Positions 58,102 to 64,000 of a stretch of 64,000 bases of DNA are shown one piece after another (position 1 is the first letter of the stretch; every line of letters begins with the position of its first letter). The notes below the pieces were generated by a model. It ran no database searches. It was not told the origin of the DNA and saw only the letters and a program-made list of their open reading frames with translations. Source of the stretch: Periconia sp. R9002 (taxonomy: Eukaryota; Ascomycota; Dothideomycetes; Pleosporales; Periconiaceae). The stretch spans positions 124,001 through 188,000 of the forward strand of contig JAMAHW010000020.1 of the NCBI GenBank assembly GCA_023627715.1, read 5' to 3'. A program made the position numbers and the translations under genes.

Positions 58102-59247
58102 TCACACCTTCTCCCCCCTTTCCCCCTTCCTCCTCCTCCCAAAAAGCCCTATTCTCCCCCGCTCTCCCTTCTCCTCATCATCCAACCCCTCCGTCCTCTC
58201 CCCATCCCCAAAAACCTTCTTGAACCCCACATCATAACTCACCCACATTCCCTGAAAAACCCAGCCCAGCACAGTGCCCAACCACGCCGGAACCCTTCCA
58301 TTCTCATCCGCAAACTGCTTCCCGAGCTGCATCAGAAAGAACACAAACGGCAGCCAAACCGTCATGAACAGCGTCTTCCCGACCTGCTGCCGCCGAGACG
58401 TGATGGTGTAGGGGCGGATGTCGTGGAGGTACTCCTGGTATTCCGTGGGGAGGTTGAGTTCGGTGGCGCCGTCGGTGAGGAGCTTGAGGTAGCGGGCCGA
58501 AGGTTGCGCGTACGAGGGGTCCGGGCGGTGGAAGCGGGATGTCGAGGACGCGGTCGAGGGGTTGACGGGCGCGAAGAGGGTGTGCGCTTTGAAGGGCGGG
58601 GTTTCTGGGTGCGCAGGGACGGTATCGGCGACGGGTAACGGGTAGCAGTCGACGAGGATGTCTTCGTACGAGGCGCCCCCGCCTTCGGTCGCGATGATGT
58701 GCGCGTAGTCGCTCGCCGTGACTTCGTACACGCAGCCCACCATCCCCTTGTACCAGCGGTCTTTGTGGTACGGCGGCGGGTCCGAGGGGACGCCCGACGA
58801 AGGGTCGCGCAGGGCGGAATTGGCGAAGCAGGGTTCCGTGTAGGGGATTCCGGGGAGGTCGAAGGTGAGGCGCAACGAGGGGACGACAACGTTGATTTGG
58901 CTGAGCGGCTGGATGCCTCTCACGCCTCGGAACGTCTCGTTGCAGAGGTTGGATCCGTAGGCGAGGTACAGCACCGTCTTCCCCTTCTCTTCCGCATGTT
59001 GGATGGCGGAGCGCGAGAGCGAGTCTGCGCGGAGCGGCTGTTCGGTCAGGGAGGCATCGCGGCGTTGCTGGGAGGTTTGCGGGAGTGGCGCGAGGGCGCG
59101 CTTGGGGGCGTGGCGACAAGATGAAGCTTGTAATCGGCTCGCTAATCTTCGAAGGCACCAGATGGGCTCTTCTTGGTGCCTCTTGCTCGTTTCGTGTGAC
59201 GACTCGACGGCGGACTTCGCGGCGGGCGGCTGTGAGATTGAGGTCAT
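58102..59247 (-). CDS. Gamma-glutamylcyclotransferase-like protein with C-terminal membrane segments
   Basis: A single exon of 381 residues. The GGCT/BtrG fold begins near residue 92 with VLYLAYGSNL (the YGSN phosphate/gamma-glutamyl loop at 97-100). It continues with GIPYTEPCFANS, WYKGMVGCVYEVTASDY and ATEGGGASYED, where E188 is in the position of the catalytic glutamate. In this family the enzyme releases 5-oxoproline from gamma-glutamyl groups. The fungal GliK branch acts in epipolythiodioxopiperazine (gliotoxin) pathways. Two hydrophobic segments (about 293-309, FMTVWLPFVFFLM, and 321-341) suggest membrane anchoring, followed by a charged tail. The first 90 residues are basic and disordered. 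GC-rich DNA leaves other frames open here, but only this one carries the motifs. Neighbour of a P450 on the same strand. Confidence 0.83.
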   Translation of the reverse strand: MTSISQPPAAKSAVESSHETSKRHQEEPIWCLRRLASRLQASSCRHAPKRALAPLPQTSQQRRDASLTEQPLRADSLSRSAIQHAEEKGKTVLYLAYGSNLCNETFRGVRGIQPLSQINVVVPSLRLTFDLPGIPYTEPCFANSALRDPSSGVPSDPPPYHKDRWYKGMVGCVYEVTASDYAHIIATEGGGASYEDILVDCYPLPVADTVPAHPETPPFKAHTLFAPVNPSTASSTSRFHRPDPSYAQPSARYLKLLTDGATELNLPTEYQEYLHDIRPYTITSRRQQVGKTLFMTVWLPFVFFLMQLGKQFADENGRVPAWLGTVLGWVFQGMWVSYDVGFKKVFGDGERTEGLDDEEKGERGRIGLFGRRRKGERGEKV

Positions 59248-59894
59248 CGTAGGGTTCGATTGCGTGCTGTCTGTGCCTGGTTAGTTATTGGATGATCCAC
59301 TAAATAGCTATCCTGTTGATTACATACGTACATGTACTTCTTTGGGACACGAATTAATGGAATTGGAAACTGGATCTTGACATTTGAATGTTTATAGGAG
59401 AAAAGTACGTGGTTCTTGTATGAAATGCTCGCATCCTCATTCGAAATAATTCGTCCGAAGGATGGATGATGACGATTTGTAATCGGTCGATTGAGGTCAA
59501 CTTCATTGCTACGGGCACGTGATATCAAGTTATTGATTTCTCCTCTAAACCACCTCCCAGTTTCTTTGGAATAATTGTATGGAACATTCATAGTGCTGTA
59601 GAGTCTTTTTTCTCCATCATATTATGGGGCACATGTTTTTCAGCCCGTTTGGATACATATGTATATTTTGAGTGCGTACAGTACCATATCGCAATTGGTA
59701 TCCAACGTTGAGAGAAACGCCTGCAACACCCGGCTCCTATACAATGCTATTCAAATCTCACAATTTAAAATTCTCTCTTGTACTTTTCATATCCCTGGAC
59801 CCATCTCCAGAGCACCTACTTCACCGTTGCGCCAATCGCACCTTCATCCGACACTTATCAAAAGGTTTGGCCGTAACAACCTGGGCCTAGCATC
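59248..59894. other. Upstream region of the cyclotransferase-like gene, 3' end of the P450
   Basis: AT-rich. Contains a TACATGTA palindrome near 59339. No coding frame with support. Confidence 0.45.
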
Positions 59895-61676
59895 TCAGTC
59901 AGCACAGCACACCAATGTAGAAAATCCGCCAAGGCTCTCCTTCACACTTACACTAAACAACTCTCCATTCGTTTTATACTTCCCCTGCTCATCCAAGACC
60001 GGCTCCCCCTTCTCGTCCACCACCACCGCACCCGCGCCGACCTTGATGAAATCAAACTTCCGGATCACGCAGGCAATGATGACTCTGGCTTCCAAATTCG
60101 CTAGTTCCTGCCCGATACAGTTCCGTGGTCCACGCTCGAAAGGCCTCCAAGCACTAATGGGGATCTTGTGCTCGCTTGCCTCGACTCCTGCGTCGTCTGC
60201 GGCTGCAGTGGAGGTGTTTCCTAACCAGCGTTCAGGGACGAAGTCATCGGCCGTGTCGCCGTAGACTTTGGCGTCGCGCTGGGTGATGAAATGGCAGACG
60301 TAGAGAACGGTTTGGTCGACACAGACTTCAGAACCGTCTTCTAGTCGGACTTTGAAACCCTTTTCGGGGCTCGACATGCGCGCGGAACCGGCGGGAGGCC
60401 ACAGTCGTAGCGCTTCCTTGATGCATGCTGATGTGTACGTGAGCTGCTTCAAGGCGTGCTCGGGGTTGGCTAAAAAGGCTTCGCGTGGATCTCCATCGCC
60501 TAATACGGCCTTGTGTTCCGCGCGAATGGCTGCGAGGCATTTAGGATTAACTGACAGTTCGTGGAAGAGGCGCTGGAGTAAGATCGAGGTCGTGTCATGT
60601 CCGGCGAAGAAGAAAGTCTTGACTTGATCCGCTGCGGTTTGGAGATCTTCGGTAGTCAACTCGTCAATGTCTTTCAGTGCAAGGGATAAAACGGAACGAT
60701 TTTGCGAGTTCTTGTTCCCCGTTTCCTGTGCGGCTTTGACGTCTGCGAAACTTTCCTTGATACACTTCTTGATAGCAGCATCTGCCTTGGACGCATAGTA
60801 TCTTCTCTCTATTTGTTTCAGGAGATTAGTGAAGGACGGAAACTGTGTCTTCCCGACATATGATCCGAGGACCTTCTTGAAGTAGTGGACGATTTCATGG
60901 CCTCCCGTGCTCTCATCTTGCGCTTTCAAGTCAAAGTTGCACACAATATCTCCGATAATGTCAAACGTCAAGTTTGTGCACAATGGTTCCATATCCGCTT
61001 CAGCTCCGGAGGCAGCCAAAGCGTCCAATTTGTCAACGAAGATGTTTGCCTTTTGAATGATGACGGGCAGCAATGTTACCAAATGCTGGGGCGCGAACCC
61101 AGCATTGAACCGGCGGCGCAGACTTTTCCAATTCTCCCCCTAGATGCGATGTTGGCGGTGTTCAGATAGCTCTGTGCATGTTGACGACTTACTTCAGCGA
61201 GCAGAATTGACTTCTGCCCGATTATACCCGTCAATTCCTGCATGGTCGGCGACTTGGTGACACTCCAAGGATGCAATTTCGTAACTCTGGATATCTGCTC
61301 TGCTACATCATGAGAAGTTATCAGCGTCATCGGCGGGTTCACCGGGCGCAAATCCAGGAACATCATTTGTGGACAGCCGGCATTCTTCCACAAACTATAG
61401 AAGGCATAGTCTGCGCACGTTGTTACCTCTATCATTCATAGAGACGAAGAGGGCGAGCGTCTAGGTACCTGCGTGGCGCCGGGGGTCATCCAGCTTTCCC
61501 ATAGCCATGCCAATGGTATCCAAATGTCCCCAAAGGAGAGATCGCGGGTGAAACTCTGGTATATGCGGGTGTTTCCGAAACCGCCAGTTGTAAAACTTCC
61601 CATAGATCAACCATCCAATGGCTAATAGCAGAACCGGAGCAGTATAAGTCGCGATGGCCATGTTGTCTGTGATCAA
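59895..61676 (-). CDS. Cytochrome P450 monooxygenase, CYP59-like
   Basis: Three exons, 61676-61469, 61410-61193 and 61139-59895, give 556 residues (551 if the next ATG at 61661 is used). The N-terminus has one membrane anchor (TAPVLLLAIGWLIYGKF) for the ER. The oxygen-binding I-helix reads FFFAGHDTTSILL, the ExxR is EALR in IKEALRLWPP, PERW follows, and the haem-cysteine loop is FERGPRNCIG. WRPFERGPRNCIGQELANLE is what I remember of the CYP59/StcS group (sterigmatocystin-type pathways), but that resemblance is from memory. Introns of 58 and 53 bases have GTACCT/GTAAGT donors. The frame is intact, with no sign of decay. Substrate unknown; a secondary-metabolism role is plausible. Confidence 0.92.
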
Positions 61677-62270
61677 TGTGGTCTATGTCGTCGACAGGTG
61701 CGTCTGAAAAAGCGTCGTAGAATAGTGCCGCAGGGTCTGTGGGTTTCAACAACAGCGCTTGTTCTGGGCGGCTCAGGTCGCAGAGCAGGTGATTCTCGTT
61801 ATATATCCGCCAGGGATTGCGTGGTTGTTTATACAGCGACATGTATCCTTGCCCAAACCCACGCCACATACATAGACCAATCACGTCTACCTTGCAGGTA
61901 CCACAACGCTCGAAAGGATGCAAATCAAATCCCCCCGATCCCTCTATGACGATGGTGAAAAATGACCATCCAATATAGCGCCACACCAATCATCGTAGAT
62001 TACCAAAACTGACTTTTGTACTTAGCGACTACTGCATAAGGAAGGCGCTATATATTTTCGGGTGTGTTCACATGCACGGAAGGGCTGGTTCCGGAGCACA
62101 CGCCACAAGGCCACATGTCGAGGGTAATTAAAAGGTCTACATGTACAATGGAGATTGTGCAACATGTGTCTGATTTTTCTCATTCGTAAATAATGTCTGG
62201 TATACTGGCTACATAGGTACCCGGTATGCATGTACCATGATGAAAACCCTATGATGAAATGAACCAGTAT
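61677..62270. other. P450 upstream region
   Basis: Promoter side of the P450 gene and 3' flank of the coiled-coil gene. A TACATGTA palindrome lies near 62138. A minus-strand frame at 61486-61989 merely overlaps P450 exon 1 in another frame. Confidence 0.4.
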
Positions 62271-62789
62271 TCAGAAATCGATATCAACCGGCATTCCTCC
62301 GGCTAACATTTTGTAGCCGTTCCTTGAAATGTAAGTGTTCATGATCCCGTTGGACATAAGACATAACTCTCTTTCTCGAGAGAAATGAACCGTCCTTGAT
62401 CGCATTCGTTGTGTGCTTCGCATCCACCACTCAGAGCTGCTAAAGCGACAATTTTGCCCCTTCAATGCTTGCTTTCCACGGCGGGCTCCCTCTCCGCGTC
62501 CTGCAGCCTCCGGCTTCTTGTTGGCGTCGGCAAGCTTCTTCTCCAAATCCAGAATGGTGTTTTGACTAATCGATATTTGGACTCGGAGGATCCTGATCTG
62601 ATCCGCCCTTTCCTCTTGCTTGAGGAGGCTGTCAATCACCATTGAGCGAGCGCGTTGGATCATGGAATCCAATTTCGTTATCGTCACCACGCCGGCCTCG
62701 TCGCCAGCTGCAACCAATCTATTTCGGAGGTCACTGAACTCGCTGTAGGATACATTTTCGGAAGTCTGGTTCCTGTTGTTGCTTGCCAT
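62271..62789 (-). CDS. Small coiled-coil hypothetical protein
   Basis: From the ATG at 62789 (MASNNRNQTSE) the frame encodes 172 residues. Residues about 15-95 are helical with heptad-like spacing (LRNRLVAAGDE, then IRILRVQISISQNTILDLEK, KLADANKK) and should form a coiled coil. The remainder is basic and less structured. Upstream codons back to 62870 are open but lie in what looks like leader. No family recognised. The C-terminal third (WWMRSTQRMRSRTVHFS) may be out of frame or non-coding if an unseen intron exists. Confidence 0.5.
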   Translation of the reverse strand: MASNNRNQTSENVSYSEFSDLRNRLVAAGDEAGVVTITKLDSMIQRARSMVIDSLLKQEERADQIRILRVQISISQNTILDLEKKLADANKKPEAAGRGEGARRGKQALKGQNCRFSSSEWWMRSTQRMRSRTVHFSRERELCLMSNGIMNTYISRNGYKMLAGGMPVDIDF

Positions 62790-63463
62790 GATCTGCGCGA
62801 GAAATGACAATCTCGATAGCAACGCGGACGGGTGTAGTAGAGCTGTTGTTGGTCCGGGGTTGCAAATCACAAGTTGCGGAATGCGTGAGAGATATCTCGT
62901 GTGTGTATATAAAGAAGTTGAAAAATACTACAGCATATGTCAGTCCCCGAGCTGCGACTCGCGAATTTGGGGGGAGGTACCTTGTCAGTGTTGAAATCGT
63001 GAGGTGCGGGAGACTTGTGCTAGCTGAAGAAGTCTCGAGCTACTCGGGTGTCGTGATCGTGTGATGGTTTGTAGAATAAGGAGGTTGTAGAGCAAGGAAG
63101 TTGTAGGGAGGTGAGCGCATGTGGTTGCCTTCAAAGTGTGCGTGCGAGGGGGGTTATATATATGTGTGTGTATACGTGGTTGAATGAGGTGAAACATGCC
63201 TGCTTAAGTATCCCTCACCCAGGGTCTCCTTCACTCGCGTCGCCAGTGATTTATTTCACCGATTTTACAGTTTACTAAAACTTTACGGTCATGGGTGATA
63301 TTGGAACAACTTCACCGGTGATAAGGCGGGGGTGATACTAAAGTCATTTTAAGAAGTGAAAGAAGTAGAAAAAGAGTGAGAGAAGAGAGGATAAAGTATT
63401 TACGGTGAAAATGCTATGCTATGTTGTTACGCTATGCGATAAAAAAGAGAGGGATGGTGTGAA
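62790..63463. other. Intergenic, with short repeats
   Basis: 3' flank of the dolichol-kinase gene and promoter of the coiled-coil gene. TATATATATG/TGTGTGTATA near 63155-63172 is a mixed TA/TG run. No gene seen. Confidence 0.45.
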
Positions 63464-64000
63464 TTACAACCCAACCCCTCTCACAAGCACCCAAAGCACC
63501 ACAGGCACGATAACGTTATCGTTACCGCCCGTGAGCACTGCTTCTTCGAGACTCGCACCGGCAGCGCAAAGTACAGCTTTCGCCAGAACAAGGGCTGTAG
63601 TGACAAGTTTGCCTGTACTTTCTTCTCCATCGCTGTTCACGTTTGCACCCCACCCAATACTGAGCCACACCTTGCCGGCTACAAGGCCAAGCGTAACGGC
63701 TCCGGCAAATGCCAATGACCCTTCGAGCGACTTCCCCCCTTTCCAGATCCACTTCCTGCGCCCGTAGCGGCGTCCCACGAGCGATGCTGCGGCGTCGCCC
63801 ATGCCTACGCATACAACGCCAGAAACCATACTCACGTCCCTTGCTTTTACATCCCAGCCCTCCCAGGGCTCCGCCCCCGTACGCTGAACCCCCGCGAGGG
63901 ATAGCCACAGCGGAATCGCACAGCCTATCAGAAGAAAGATGTGGGAGACGACGACGGGACCGCGGAGATCTCGGCCGTCGACGTATGGAGTGAGAAAAGT
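63464..64000 (-). CDS. SEC59: Dolichol kinase (SEC59-like), 3' part only
   Basis: The frame is open from the right edge to a stop at 63464, giving the last 178 residues. The 5' part lies beyond the window. The visible piece has TPYVDGRDLRGPVVVSHIF, a hydrophobic helix (LLIGCAIPLWLSL), SGVVCVGMGDAAASLVGRRY and WKGGKSLEGSLAFAGAV. The GD-x-A/S-A-S...GK-S-EG pattern is the CTP-binding signature shared by dolichol kinase and CDP-diglyceride-synthase-like enzymes. Three further hydrophobic helices follow, ending VVLWVLVRGVGL. Dolichol kinase makes dolichyl phosphate with CTP in the ER membrane for N-glycosylation. No intron is needed in the visible part. Confidence 0.9.
   Translation of the reverse strand, partial: TFLTPYVDGRDLRGPVVVSHIFLLIGCAIPLWLSLAGVQRTGAEPWEGWDVKARDVSMVSGVVCVGMGDAAASLVGRRYGRRKWIWKGGKSLEGSLAFAGAVTLGLVAGKVWLSIGWGANVNSDGEESTGKLVTTALVLAKAVLCAAGASLEEAVLTGGNDNVIVPVVLWVLVRGVGL

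Noticed and set aside
58304..59158. 284-codon Arg/Pro-rich frame
   Set aside because: Shadow of the GGCT-like gene in GC-rich DNA.

Overview
The window is nuclear DNA of a filamentous ascomycete (Pezizomycotina). Genes are split by short introns of about 48-127 bases with GTRNGN donors, CTAAC/CTGAC-like branch sites and YAG acceptors. It carries two PTH11/rhodopsin-type seven-helix receptors, a fungal ATG1 kinase, a fungal-type P450, and a serine/threonine-rich secreted protein. I saw no tRNA, rRNA, CRISPR or bacterial-style operon. Exon joins below were worked out by hand from reading frame and splice signals.

Layout. 2.5-9.5 kb: three minus-strand genes (a disordered conserved fungal protein, a SWIM zinc-finger protein, a Yap/Pap-type bZIP protein without an obvious zipper). 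9.5-15.6 kb: about 6 kb with no supportable gene. 15.6-21.3 kb: an ArfGAP-UBA protein of the GTS1 type with nine NPF motifs, a glycine-rich membrane-associated small protein, and a J-domain protein. 22.4-25.2 kb: a rhodopsin-type receptor and a secreted repeat protein. 26.2-27.1 kb: a frameshifted gene ending in a 24-bp minisatellite. 27.4-30.5 kb: a divergent pair, 3-dehydroshikimate dehydratase-like and ARO3-type DAHP synthase, around one shared promoter. 33.3-40.2 kb: a disordered protein, the LYR protein SDHAF1/Sdh6, an Hsp20, then HIS1 and ribosomal protein eS28 in divergent orientation. 41.0-50.1 kb: an SDR-type epimerase and ATG1, separated by about 5.1 kb of gene-free, repeat-flecked DNA. 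51.5-61.7 kb: an MFS transporter, a second rhodopsin-type receptor, a membrane-anchored gamma-glutamylcyclotransferase-like protein and a CYP59-like P450. The right edge holds a small coiled-coil protein and the 3' part of dolichol kinase (SEC59).

How the genes may work together. Most are unrelated housekeeping genes: vesicle traffic, autophagy, complex II assembly, histidine synthesis, translation, N-glycosylation. Two arrangements look more than accidental. One is the dehydratase/DAHP-synthase pair, an exit from and the entry into the shikimate pathway, with two TGACTC motifs between them. The other is the receptor, cyclotransferase-like and P450 stretch at 56-62 kb. The most unusual individual genes are the Hsp20 with an alternative basic N-terminal extension, the secreted protein with paired cysteine/YPG motifs, and the NPF-rich ArfGAP. 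Nothing here amounts to a clearly new multi-gene system.
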